Source: Desulfuromonadaceae bacterium (GTDB lineage Bacteria > Desulfobacterota > Desulfuromonadia > Geobacterales > Pseudopelobacteraceae). Taken from it: 64,000 nt of DNA. The notes beneath the pieces were generated by a model that was not told the origin of the DNA, did not search any database, and saw only the letters and a list, made by a program, of their open reading frames with translations. The stretch covers positions 1-64,000 of the forward strand of contig JAQTXD010000010.1 of the NCBI GenBank assembly GCA_028688955.1, given 5' to 3'. Within the stretch, counting starts at the first letter, position 1. Each line of letters begins with the position of its first letter. The position numbers were made by a program, and so were the translations under genes. Positions 18,201 to 26,097 of this stretch are shown in pieces.

Positions 18201-18440
18201 CAGACGTTCGAAAGAATTGAGCGCCTGATCCGGTGAAGCGGTCACGAGGGCGTTTGCCAGAATCCGATGCAGCGCTTCAACCGTGAAGACCTGCCGCAGC
18301 AGCAGAACGTTTTCAGCCGTACGGACACCGTAGAGAAACCCGTGCTCCTCAAGGTACGCGGCAAGTCTGCCCGATTGCTGTGCAGAATCTGGTACCTCAA
18401 TGATGCAGCGGAACTCATCCAGGAAGCGCTCGATATGCAT
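15264..18440 (-). CDS. glnE: Bifunctional glutamine synthetase adenylyltransferase/deadenylase
   Basis: A 1058-residue enzyme that adenylylates and deadenylylates glutamine synthetase in response to PII, controlling nitrogen assimilation. Two nucleotidyltransferase domains are visible: MGKLGGRELNFSSDVDIIYF near 235 (deadenylylase half) and MGKLGGGDLNYHSDLDIIFV near 750 (adenylylase half), each followed by a helical GlnD/PII-uridylyltransferase-type domain. Full length with both catalytic motifs intact. Its ATG directly follows the mtnA stop (TAAATG), implying translational coupling. Confidence 0.95.
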   Translation of the reverse strand: MHIERFLDEFRCIIEVPDSAQQSGRLAAYLEEHGFLYGVRTAENVLLLRQVFTVEALHRILANALVTASPDQALNSFERLVGVVSADKLCVLAERKQRLAQCVLLCGSSPFLVNLMYKSPDIVNWLFLEDGVALSRSGEDMLDAVQATVDESTDFAGLQKALRCFKRREIVRIAARDLCGLAPLEEVMRELADLASSTLQVAYQVCRGCLIRDHGVPLVTEVPLFTREAQMTVIGMGKLGGRELNFSSDVDIIYFYESDRGETSGIETGSGGRKGVISLHAFFNKLGEMISRALSQVTEDGFVFRVDVGLRPEGKSGDMAVSLRSAEIYYESWGQSWERTAMLKARPVAGSLALGEQLLKTLQPFIYRKYLDYNLIEDMKQMKQKIDASLARSREGEINIKLGRGGIREIEFFIQALQLVYAGKNLKLRERNSLLALDTLLAANLLVEDDQIKLRDAYRFLRSVEHRIQVVQERQTHNLPLKEEEMLALARRSGFLDVNGLEQFREVLEEHRGNVSHIYGTLFHSRDEKLEQEVHPEVLFILDPTADSDLVKDMLAERHFEDVDRAYDNLMSLRRGPERANLTERSRRLLEKISPLLIQELFESYDPDLALTNLERFMVVIATRPSYYALLAENRAAIKLLVALFGMSEFLSKILISHPELLDSLVSRSTSSVTKTKEILAEELDSLLEQSDYFEDHLDILRRYRNEEFLRIGLNDIHGRLLQGEVTSQLSLLGEVCLSAAFRLAVTELQRFGRPTWQREGSTVAANLAIIAMGKLGGGDLNYHSDLDIIFVYDRQGCTDGEKQISNHEYFAKLAQKIISILTMQTREGYVYKIDTRLRPSGNAGPLVTSLESFLDYHRKESQIWEKQALTRARVVLGDEKLAGQLHDIIRQTIYGATIDDEGRQEIYRMRMRMENELAREKDGSYNIKTGRGGMVDVEFAVQYLQLREGYHAPELRTPSTIVALKEISTMELLPAEHAQTLLSGYKFLRKLENRLRIIHDFSASDLSGPKTYMNKLARRMGYDQAMKNPGAALICDYEEITGNIRDVFDRLFLVEGG

Positions 18441-19481
18441 TTAGGTCCTTGCAACCGCGCGCAGTCCGCTGCGGTAGTCCCCTTTGACGACGCCGTTTTC
18501 GGTGATGATAGCCGAAATATACCGTGCCGGAGTTACATCGAACGATGGATTACGAACCCGGACGCCTTCCGGGGCGATCGCAACCCCTTTGATGTGGGTG
18601 ACTTCACTGAATGGGCGCTCTTCAATCGGAATTTTGCTGCCGTCGGCAAGCGTCAGGTCAAGCGTTGACACCGGAGCGGCAACATAGAAAGGGATATTGT
18701 TCTCTTTGGCCAGCACCGCAACTGAATAGGTGCCGATCTTGTTGGCGGTATCACCATTTGCGGCGATCCGGTCGGCTCCTACGACGCAGCAGGTTATCTC
18801 ACCGCGACTCATAAAGAATCCGGCCATATTGTCGGAAATCAGCGTCGTCGGAATACCATCCTTCATCAGTTCCCAGGCGGTCAGGCGTGCCCCCTGCAGC
18901 CACGGCCTGGTTTCATCGGCAAATACCTGAATCTTTTTACCCGCTTCATGGGCGGCACGGATAACTCCCAGGGCGGTGCCATATCCTGCCGTGGCTAATC
19001 CCCCTGCATTGCAGTGGGTCAAAACCGTGGCTCCCTCAGGAATCAGAGTTGCTCCCCACTTGCCGATGTTCCGGCAGATGGTCAAATCCTCCTGCTCGAT
19101 CAGGATCGCCTCTTTTTTGAGTGCTTCACGAATATGATCAAGCTTTTTATCCCGATGCGCCTCCGCAACCCGCTTCATCCGTTCCAGACCCCAGAAGAGG
19201 TTGACCGCCGTCGGTCGGGTACGCCCGAGCACATCACAGACATTTTCCAATTGGCGAAAAAAAGATTCGTGGGTATCGGCAATAATCGCCCGCGCTCCCA
19301 GCGCAACCCCCATAGCAGCGGCCACGCCAATCGCCGGCGCCCCTCGAATAATCATGCCCTTGATTGCCTCGGCGACAGACTGAAAATCAGTGTAGGTATT
19401 ATAGACCTCTTCACCCGGCAGACGGGTTTGGTCAATCATGACCACGGTGTCATCAAGCCATTCAATTGTGCGAAAAGACAT
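18441..19481 (-). CDS. mtnA: S-methyl-5-thioribose-1-phosphate isomerase
   Basis: A 346-residue isomerase converting methylthioribose-1-phosphate to methylthioribulose-1-phosphate in methionine salvage; eIF2B-related fold. Motifs: [76 protein letters not shown]. The ATG at 19481 is preceded by AAGGAG; an upstream in-frame start at 19541 would add 20 unconserved residues. The rest of the salvage pathway is not nearby. In many anaerobes mtnA works in a 5'-deoxyadenosine/MTA shunt instead, which is possible here. Confidence 0.93.
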   Translation of the reverse strand: MSFRTIEWLDDTVVMIDQTRLPGEEVYNTYTDFQSVAEAIKGMIIRGAPAIGVAAAMGVALGARAIIADTHESFFRQLENVCDVLGRTRPTAVNLFWGLERMKRVAEAHRDKKLDHIREALKKEAILIEQEDLTICRNIGKWGATLIPEGATVLTHCNAGGLATAGYGTALGVIRAAHEAGKKIQVFADETRPWLQGARLTAWELMKDGIPTTLISDNMAGFFMSRGEITCCVVGADRIAANGDTANKIGTYSVAVLAKENNIPFYVAAPVSTLDLTLADGSKIPIEERPFSEVTHIKGVAIAPEGVRVRNPSFDVTPARYISAIITENGVVKGDYRSGLRAVART

Positions 19482-20071
19482 CAGCAGCTCCTTGGTTAAA
19501 ATTGCCCATAAAAACCGCTGTAAGATGCCATGATTTCCCATTTTTCACAACAGGGATTCGGGTGGAGGGGGAAGAGACATCAGAGGTGGGGCATGGTGGT
19601 ATAAGACGCCACCGTTAGAGCGTCAGAAATCAATCACAAATAAGGGTTAGTGACTATCTGTGCTGATGATCTACTTCGGAATGTATAGTTTGTGAAATGT
19701 TTGCGATTCTTTTATGCAGAAGCTGAAAATCGTGCAACTTTGACATGACATGCACCCTTACAACGAACCACCCGATTATGAGCACGGTGAGCCATGCAGT
19801 TAATCGCACAGCACGTACCTTTTGATTATATTCCAGCTCGTATTGACCAGATCCGGCCATCCCCCCCTTCGGGGCGGCGGCCGACAGACAGGATGCAACT
19901 TATTGAAAAAACCGGATACTTTATTTGATTCCGCATACTAGAAACATGTCAACCGCCCCTTTTATCGCTCTTTTCAAGATCGTTAACGTCATTTAAACCT
20001 GCTGCTTCACCGCTGACCTCCCCTGTTCTTTCCCCTTGCCGCACCTCCACGCATCCTGCTATACATTCGCT
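19482..20071. other. 590-bp gap with one doubtful small ORF
   Basis: Between divergent mtnA and the chromate transporter. It holds only short hairpins (GGTGG/CCACC at 19595-19613 and a CCCCTTCGGGG stem near 19865) and the small reading frame listed separately. I see no tRNA, riboswitch or confident promoter. Confidence 0.6.
19654..19860 (-). CDS. Possible small single-pass membrane protein
   Basis: A 68-residue reading frame with an ATG behind a G-run. One hydrophobic span (LTAWLTVLIIGWFVV) is flanked by basic residues, and a polar, His-rich tail follows. It is not a shadow of another gene. There is no family match I recognise and no operon partner, and codon evidence is weak, so it may not be real. 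Confidence 0.35.
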   Translation of the reverse strand: MAGSGQYELEYNQKVRAVRLTAWLTVLIIGWFVVRVHVMSKLHDFQLLHKRIANISQTIHSEVDHQHR

Positions 20072-20632
20072 ATGGATTCCGCAAAATCAAAAGTGAGCCT
20101 CACCGAAATTTTCCTTACCTTCGCCACGATCGGCCTTACCGGTTTCGGCGGCGGTATGGCAATCGTTGCGCTGGTCGAGCGGGTCTGTGTCCGGGAAAAA
20201 AAGTGGATTTCAGCAGAAGAATTTTTACACGGGTTGGCATTCGGTCAACTTCTGGGGCCGTTTTCCCTCAATGTCTGCACCTTCACCGGCCACCATCTGC
20301 GCGGCATCCGGGGCGGTATTGTCGCGGCAACCGCATTCATCTTCCCCTCGTTCCTGCTGGTATCTCTGCTCTCCTGGATCTACTTCACCTATAACAAACT
20401 GCCGCAATTGCAGGCGGCCCTCAAAGGAACCAACCCGGTCATCATCGGGTTGATTGTCGTTGTCGCGATTGACATGGGACGCAAGCAGATCAAAGGAGGC
20501 AACGGTCTCCTCATGGCAGTTGCCGCCTTTTCTGCGGCAGTATTTCTCAAACTTAATTCCGCCTGGATTCTTCTCGGCGCGGCATTCTGGTCGCTCTGCA
20601 GCGCATACAACCAGCGGAGAAGCAGCCGATGA
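20072..20632 (+). CDS. Chromate transporter, N-terminal-type half (short-chain ChrA)
   Basis: A 186-residue membrane protein of the CHR family. It carries FLTFATIGLTGFGGGMAIVAL at the N-terminus and the FGQLLGPFSLNVCTFTGHHLRG motif, with about five hydrophobic segments. Short-chain CHR proteins occur as gene pairs that assemble into a transporter for chromate/sulphate-like anions. I start at the ATG at 20072; an upstream TTG (20036) lacks a ribosome site. It overlaps the second half by four bases (ATGA). Confidence 0.85.
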   Translation: MDSAKSKVSLTEIFLTFATIGLTGFGGGMAIVALVERVCVREKKWISAEEFLHGLAFGQLLGPFSLNVCTFTGHHLRGIRGGIVAATAFIFPSFLLVSLLSWIYFTYNKLPQLQAALKGTNPVIIGLIVVVAIDMGRKQIKGGNGLLMAVAAFSAAVFLKLNSAWILLGAAFWSLCSAYNQRRSSR

Positions 20633-21147
20633 CCTCTCTGCTTGCCATCGCCTGGATCTACGTCCGCATCGGGCTGATGTTCGTCGGCGGTGGCTATGTA
20701 CTTATTCCCCTGCTTAACCACATCATGGTAGAGCAGTACCACTGGCTGACCCTCCGCCAGTTTCTCGACGGCCTGGCCCTTTCCCAGCTGACACCCGGTC
20801 CGCTGGCGATGCTGGCCACCTTCACCGGATTCCGCGCCGGCGGATTTCCGGGTGCCCTCATAGCAACGATCTGCATCTTTCTCCCCTGTGTTGTCCTGAT
20901 GCTGATCATCGGGCGCAATTACCACCGCCTCAAAAACATCACATTCATCAAAAGCGCCCTCGATGGTCTACTACCGGCAGTGGTCGGCCTGGTAGCCGCT
21001 GCAGCCTGGAATCTCGGCGTTTCATCTCTCTCCGGTATAAAGGAGTTCATTGTCCTGGCGGTTGGCTTTGCTGTTTTCAAATGGACTAAAATCAGTCCGA
21101 TGGTGGTTATCCTGGGAGCCGGCATTGTGGGGTTCCTGCTGAACTGA
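20629..21147 (+). CDS. Chromate transporter, second half (short-chain ChrA)
   Basis: A 172-residue partner of the preceding gene, with the repeat-equivalent motifs RIGLMFVGGGYVLIPLLNH and LALSQLTPGPLAMLATFTGF and a similar set of membrane spans. The paired halves correspond to the two homologous halves of long-chain ChrA. Substrate specificity (chromate versus another oxyanion) cannot be read from the sequence. A strong terminator follows. Confidence 0.85.
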   Translation: MTSLLAIAWIYVRIGLMFVGGGYVLIPLLNHIMVEQYHWLTLRQFLDGLALSQLTPGPLAMLATFTGFRAGGFPGALIATICIFLPCVVLMLIIGRNYHRLKNITFIKSALDGLLPAVVGLVAAAAWNLGVSSLSGIKEFIVLAVGFAVFKWTKISPMVVILGAGIVGFLLN

Positions 21148-21180
21148 CAACCATCCGCCCACGCTACGCTCATATACTAC

Positions 21181-21216
21181 TAAAAAAGGCACCCGGTTTC
21201 CCCGGTGCCTTTTTTA
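21181..21216 (+). terminator. Terminator after the chromate transporter pair
   Basis: TAAAAAAGGCACC pairs with GGTGCCTTTTTTA around a short C-rich loop, followed by T residues. It ends the transporter unit just 12-27 bp ahead of the helicase start. Confidence 0.85.
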
Positions 21217-21243
21217 GTGTGGTGTGCTATGGTGGTCAATCTT

Positions 21244-23772
21244 ATGGAAACCCAATTTACCACAGATTGCCGCGCCCTGATGCGCCACGAGATCGCCGCT
21301 GCAGGCGGCAATGAAGTCTTCTTTATCGGCCGTACCAACGTCGATGGCAGTGTCTATGAAACCGAAACCATTGCCCGCGGCAGCAAAGTCGCGGTACCCG
21401 CCATCATCACCCGTGCATCCGGCGGCGATGTCGTCATTCACAACCACCCCTCCGGCAACCTGACTCCTTCATCAGCTGATATGGACATTGCCTCGGTGTG
21501 CGGCAACCAGGGCATCGGCTTCAGCATCATCGACAACGACTGCAACCGCTGCTATCAGGTTGTCGCTCCTTTTACCGAAAAAAAGGGCGAAAAGCTTTCT
21601 CTTGAAGAGATCGGCCGCGTGTTTGCGAATGACGGCATGATGGCTCACCTTAAAGGGTATGAGCAGCGTGAGGAGCAGCTGCGGATGGCCTTTGCCGTTG
21701 CCGATGCATTCAACGGCGACGGGGTGGCACTGGTCGAAGCGGGCACCGGAACCGGCAAGTCACTGGCGTACCTGATTCCGGCAATTCTCTGGGCAGTACG
21801 CAACAACGAACGGGTCGTTATCTCCACCAACACCATCAACCTGCAGGAACAGCTGATCAGAAAGGACCTCCCCTTCCTGGCGCGCAATTCCGCCGTTGAG
21901 TTCAAGGCGTCACTGGTTAAGGGGCGCAGCAACTATGCCTGCCTGCGAAAACTGGAGCACGCGGAAGCGGAACCGTCACTGTTTCCGGATGAATCATCGG
22001 CTGAACTGACAACGATCATTGAATGGAGCCGCAGCAGCCAGGACGGCTGCCGCAGTGACCTCGCCTTCACGCCTCACGGCGGTACCTGGGAGGAGGTCTG
22101 TTGCGAAGCCGACCAGTGCGGTCGGTCGCGCTGCAAACATTTCAACCGTTGCTTTTTCTACCGCGCACGGCGAGAATCTTCAGCCGCACGGGTACTGGTG
22201 GTCAACCACGCCCTGCTGCTTTCGGACATCGTGCTCCGGAGGGAAACCGGCTATGACGCCACCGCCATTCTTCCCCCCTTTACGCGATTAATTTTCGATG
22301 AAGGGCATCATCTGGAAGACGTTGCCACCAGCCATCTCTCCCTGACGATTGCGCGGAGCGGCATCCTCAAGCAGCTGCAGCGACTGGTACCGCAAAAGAG
22401 CAACCGGGCCGGGCTGCTGACGATTATCTCCTCCCGTATTACCCGCGATCTGCCGGAATCCCAGGAAGGGCTCTACGCCGAACTGTCCGGACTGCTGGAA
22501 AGCCACCTGCTCCCCAAAGCCCATGATCTGGCGGGGAGGACGGAACAGACCATGGATTGGCTGGCGGTCAGCGTAGAACAGGTGTGCAAGGGAGAATCCG
22601 GGCGTGAGCAGAAGCTGCGGATCACAACCGAAGTGGAACGGACGCCTTTCTGGCAGGAGTGCCGCCAGCGGCTGCACGCTCTGGCGGATGTCGTCAACGA
22701 CTACACGTCATCTCTGCGGACGCTTGTACGGCGCTGCAAGGATCTTCCGGAAAAATTGCAGGAAAAACTGGCTGACCAGTTGCTCGATACGAGCGGTATC
22801 GAAGGGCGGCTGCAGAGCATGGCCGACGCCCTGTTGTTCTTCACCACCGAAGCCGAAGGGTATTGCCGCTGGATTGAAACCAAGCGGAATCACCGTGGTG
22901 TCCAGGCACGTCTTACTGCCGCCCCGCTTGACATATCCGCCCAGCTTAAGGAGAGCGTCCTCGACAAGCTCAAAACGATCATCGTCACATCGGCAACCCT
23001 GACAGTAGGCGGACAATTCGGCTATCTTAAAAAACGGACCGGCTTCGGTCTCCTCCCGAAAGAGCGTCTCACGGAACTGCAGCTGGCATCCCCCTTTGAT
23101 TATGCCAATCAGGTATTTGTCGCTGTTCCGGAGGAGATGCCGGAACCAACGGCCCCCGGCTACCGCGGGGCCCTGGAGCAGCACATCCTCAGGGCGGTGA
23201 CCATTTCCAACGGCGGTGTCTTTATCCTGTTCACCTCCTATGATCTGCTCAACCGTGTCTATCAGGCACTGTCGCCTGCGTTGGCGCGAAAAGGACTTAC
23301 GTCGCTCAAGCAGGGAGAGACCGGTCGCCACGCTCTATTGACTCAGTTTCGTAAGGAGGGAAATGCGGTGCTGTTCGGGACCGATTCATTCTGGGAGGGT
23401 GTTGACGTCAAGGGGGAGGCACTGCGGCTGGTAATCATCGCCCGCCTGCCGTTCCAGGTGCCGACCGAGCCTGTTCAGCAGGCCCGCGCCGAAAAGATAA
23501 AAGCGGATGGCGGCGATCCGTTCCGCGATTTCTCCGTACCCCAGGCAGTCATCAAATTCCGCCAGGGCTTTGGGCGCCTGATCCGCAGCCGTGATGACCG
23601 GGGAGCGGTGTTGATCCTCGACCGGCGCGTACTGAACAAGAGCTATGGCAGGATTTTCCTCCGTTCGTTGCCGGACACGGAAATAGTACGGGGGGATTCA
23701 GCAGGTGTATTTTCGAGAATGGAGACGTTTTTCGGAGTAACCGGAAAAGGCATCTTACCGCAGAGACACTGA
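21244..23772 (+). CDS. RadC-type JAB domain fused to DinG-family helicase
   Basis: An 842-residue fusion. Residues ~1-115 form a RadC-like JAB/MPN domain with an intact JAMM-type motif IHNHPSGNLTPSSADMDIA (H66, H68, D79). Residues ~140-842 are a DinG/XPD-type SF2 helicase with Walker A EAGTGTGKS (~165-173), four or more cysteines for a 4Fe-4S cluster (NYAC, EVCCEADQC, SRC, NRC), the DEGH box, and the C-terminal TDSFWEGVDVKGEAL and GRLIRSRDDRG motifs. DinG unwinds R-loops and forked DNA. ATG at 21229 is an alternative start; 21244 has GGTGG upstream. Confidence 0.9.
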   Translation: METQFTTDCRALMRHEIAAAGGNEVFFIGRTNVDGSVYETETIARGSKVAVPAIITRASGGDVVIHNHPSGNLTPSSADMDIASVCGNQGIGFSIIDNDCNRCYQVVAPFTEKKGEKLSLEEIGRVFANDGMMAHLKGYEQREEQLRMAFAVADAFNGDGVALVEAGTGTGKSLAYLIPAILWAVRNNERVVISTNTINLQEQLIRKDLPFLARNSAVEFKASLVKGRSNYACLRKLEHAEAEPSLFPDESSAELTTIIEWSRSSQDGCRSDLAFTPHGGTWEEVCCEADQCGRSRCKHFNRCFFYRARRESSAARVLVVNHALLLSDIVLRRETGYDATAILPPFTRLIFDEGHHLEDVATSHLSLTIARSGILKQLQRLVPQKSNRAGLLTIISSRITRDLPESQEGLYAELSGLLESHLLPKAHDLAGRTEQTMDWLAVSVEQVCKGESGREQKLRITTEVERTPFWQECRQRLHALADVVNDYTSSLRTLVRRCKDLPEKLQEKLADQLLDTSGIEGRLQSMADALLFFTTEAEGYCRWIETKRNHRGVQARLTAAPLDISAQLKESVLDKLKTIIVTSATLTVGGQFGYLKKRTGFGLLPKERLTELQLASPFDYANQVFVAVPEEMPEPTAPGYRGALEQHILRAVTISNGGVFILFTSYDLLNRVYQALSPALARKGLTSLKQGETGRHALLTQFRKEGNAVLFGTDSFWEGVDVKGEALRLVIIARLPFQVPTEPVQQARAEKIKADGGDPFRDFSVPQAVIKFRQGFGRLIRSRDDRGAVLILDRRVLNKSYGRIFLRSLPDTEIVRGDSAGVFSRMETFFGVTGKGILPQRH

Positions 23773-23807
23773 ATACGCCGTGTTCCTGCGGTACTGACTG
23801 ATTCAAT

Positions 23808-24287
23808 TCAGCTCTGTTTTATCCGCTTTTTCGCGCTGAAGTTGAAACATTGGAAATACATCAGGCAGGTCAGCAGAAATGAAAAGATCGTGATGGCAAG
23901 AACCGGCGTTGCTCCAATAGACTTTTTCGCATCAGGGGCGAGCGCAACAAAGACGACAAAAAAAGCCACGCCGCAAAATTTCCACAGATCACCGATCAGG
24001 CGCTTTTTGCGCAGTGCTGCCAACTGTTCGGGCGTAAGTTTCGGCTGGAGCCCTTCGATCTCGACGCTGACGTCACGCCACGCCAGTTTGTACACCGGCC
24101 AGATCAGGCACCCCTGGATGACGACCGAAAAAAGAATTGTGCGCAGGAACAGCGCCGGTTTGCCCATAGCGGCAAAATGCCCCTGAAACACGATTGCCAG
24201 AACTACCAGCATTCCTACTAATACCGTCTGTACAATCCGGTAGATCATCATCTGCCGGTTAAGTTTTTTAAAATCGACACTAGCCAT
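23808..24287 (-). CDS. Four-span membrane protein of unknown function
   Basis: A 159-residue protein with four predicted membrane helices (~15-35, 45-70, 105-122, 128-150) and a charged loop between the second and third (EIEGLQPKLTPEQLAALRKK). I recognise no family. It lies tail-to-tail with the DinG fusion and divergent from the histidine kinase. Codon pattern and length support a real gene. Confidence 0.6.
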   Translation of the reverse strand: MASVDFKKLNRQMMIYRIVQTVLVGMLVVLAIVFQGHFAAMGKPALFLRTILFSVVIQGCLIWPVYKLAWRDVSVEIEGLQPKLTPEQLAALRKKRLIGDLWKFCGVAFFVVFVALAPDAKKSIGATPVLAITIFSFLLTCLMYFQCFNFSAKKRIKQS

Positions 24288-24396
24288 TGACGTACACTCC
24301 AGACATTATTTATAACTCTGTTTCGGCGCGCCAAGATAGCAGATAGCCGCCGGATGCACAAGGGTACAAAAACAGGGTCGACACGGTGCCACCAAT

Positions 24397-25332
24397 ATGA
24401 ACATACTTCGCCGTATTTTTCACCCCATCATGGCTCTGATTGCCATCCAGCTGGTCTGGATCACCGCCGTCGTATTCTGGATCTACTGGTTTATCGGCAA
24501 ACATCGCGAATTTCGGGCACTGGCAGAGAAGTACCGTCCGGAACTGCTTGGGCAGGGAGCAAATTGGCCGGTTATGGTTGAAGGCCTGGTCATGCTGGTG
24601 TTAATGCTGATCGGCGTCTACGTTATTTTTGTCTATTGGAATCGTCAGTCACATCTCTATCTGCAGCAGCGCAACATCATCTCTCAAGTGACCCACGAGC
24701 TGAAATCGCCACTTGCATCAATCCAGCTCCACCTGGAAACGATCCGGCTGCGAAAGCCGTCCGAAGAGCGCCTTGACTCGTTCGTCGGCACTATGCTGGC
24801 GGACACGGACCGGCTCCATTATCTTATCAATAATCTGCTCATGGCTGCCCGTCTCGAGCAGCGGCGGAAACACTCCGAACGACGGCTGACTGATCTGACA
24901 CAACTGGTGAACGAACACGTCGAGCGGGAGCGCGTCACCTTGCCACAGGGGGGAAGTATTTCTTTCACAGCTGCACCCTCGCTGAAGGCACAGGTTGATC
25001 CTGAAGAGATGGGCATGGTCGTGCGCAATCTGTTTGAAAATGCGGTACTCTATTCACCGCAAAGTCCGGAAATCTCCGTTACATTGGTGAAATCCGGCAA
25101 CTGGCTGCAGCTATCGGTGCAGGATCATGGCAGAGGACTGGATCGCAAAGAGCTGAAAAAGGTGTTCGACCGTTTCTATCGCGTTCAGCCGCCGGGAAAC
25201 AATGTTCGTGGCACCGGGCTCGGTCTCTACATTGTGGAGACTGTCGTTAAAGGACTTGGCGGTACTGTCAGCGCGACCAGCGAAGGACCGGGCAAAGGTA
25301 CAACGTTTACACTGAAATTTCCTGCGGCATGA
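24397..25332 (+). CDS. Membrane sensor histidine kinase
   Basis: A 311-residue kinase. Two membrane helices (~8-33 and ~60-85) enclose a very short periplasmic loop of about 27 residues, so it probably senses membrane or intracellular cues. No HAMP is obvious. HisKA domain with H-box QVTHELKSPLASIQLHLE (phospho-His ~100); HATPase with N-box NLFENAVLYSPQ, G1 DHGRGLD, F-box FDRFYR and G2 GTGLGLYIVE. The response regulator starts 10 bp downstream. Input signal unknown. Confidence 0.92.
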   Translation: MNILRRIFHPIMALIAIQLVWITAVVFWIYWFIGKHREFRALAEKYRPELLGQGANWPVMVEGLVMLVLMLIGVYVIFVYWNRQSHLYLQQRNIISQVTHELKSPLASIQLHLETIRLRKPSEERLDSFVGTMLADTDRLHYLINNLLMAARLEQRRKHSERRLTDLTQLVNEHVERERVTLPQGGSISFTAAPSLKAQVDPEEMGMVVRNLFENAVLYSPQSPEISVTLVKSGNWLQLSVQDHGRGLDRKELKKVFDRFYRVQPPGNNVRGTGLGLYIVETVVKGLGGTVSATSEGPGKGTTFTLKFPAA

Positions 25333-25342
25333 GGCAAAGACA

Positions 25343-26050
25343 ATGACAGACGACAAACCACATATCATGCTGGTGGAGGACGAAATTCATCTGGCACGCG
25401 GAATCTGTTTCAATCTTGAGGAAGAGGGACACCGTGTCAGTCATTTTGAGACTGCTGAGCGGGCACTGGCAACTCTGGAGATTGAGCATTTCGACCTGGT
25501 AATTTTAGACGTAATGCTTCCCGGCATGGACGGTTTTCAGGCGTGCCGTTCCATCAGAACACTCGATCCACGCGTGCCGATCCTCATGCTGACAGCCCGC
25601 TCCGACGATTCCGATCGGGTGGAAGGGTTGGAAAACGGCGCCGATGATTACCTTACCAAGCCGTTCAATCTGGTGGAGTTTCTGCTGCGGGTCAAAGGAA
25701 TGCTGCGGCGCTCTTCATGGTATCGTCCGGAGCCGATTGAGGAGGGATACTGCTTTGGCGACAACGAGGTGTTCCTGCTTTCCTATCGCGCCAGAACGGC
25801 CCAGGGTGAAATTGATCTGACGGAAATGGAGGTACGGGTTCTGGCGCTTTTTTTCCAGAAAGAGGGGCGCCCCGTTCATCGCAGCGAACTGCTGCAGTCA
25901 GTCTGGGGGTACAGCAGCGATACCGAAACCCGCACACTGGACAATTTTATCGTCCGGCTTCGCAAGTACTTTGAGCCGGATCCCTCGCACCCGAAACATT
26001 TCCAAACCGTGCGCGGCGTCGGGTACCGCTTTTTCAGAGAAGGAGATTAA
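25343..26050 (+). CDS. OmpR/PhoB-family response regulator
   Basis: A 235-residue regulator. The receiver domain (~1-120) has the acidic pocket VEDE, phospho-acceptor in VILDVMLPGMDGF, Thr in LTARSDD and Lys in LTKPFN. A winged-helix DNA-binding domain (~135-233) ends with the typical VRGVGYRFF. It is the partner of the kinase 10 bp upstream. No binding site or target operon can be identified here. Confidence 0.93.
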   Translation: MTDDKPHIMLVEDEIHLARGICFNLEEEGHRVSHFETAERALATLEIEHFDLVILDVMLPGMDGFQACRSIRTLDPRVPILMLTARSDDSDRVEGLENGADDYLTKPFNLVEFLLRVKGMLRRSSWYRPEPIEEGYCFGDNEVFLLSYRARTAQGEIDLTEMEVRVLALFFQKEGRPVHRSELLQSVWGYSSDTETRTLDNFIVRLRKYFEPDPSHPKHFQTVRGVGYRFFREGD

Positions 26051-26054
26051 AAAT

Positions 26055-26088
26055 CAAACCGTGGCATCGGAGAGAATGCCACGGTTTG
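26055..26088. terminator. Bidirectional terminator between response regulator and acnA
   Basis: Perfect 13-bp arms CAAACCGTGGCAT/ATGCCACGGTTTG with an 8-nt loop lie between two convergent genes only 47 bp apart. Confidence 0.85.
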
Positions 26089-26097
26089 GTGATTCGT

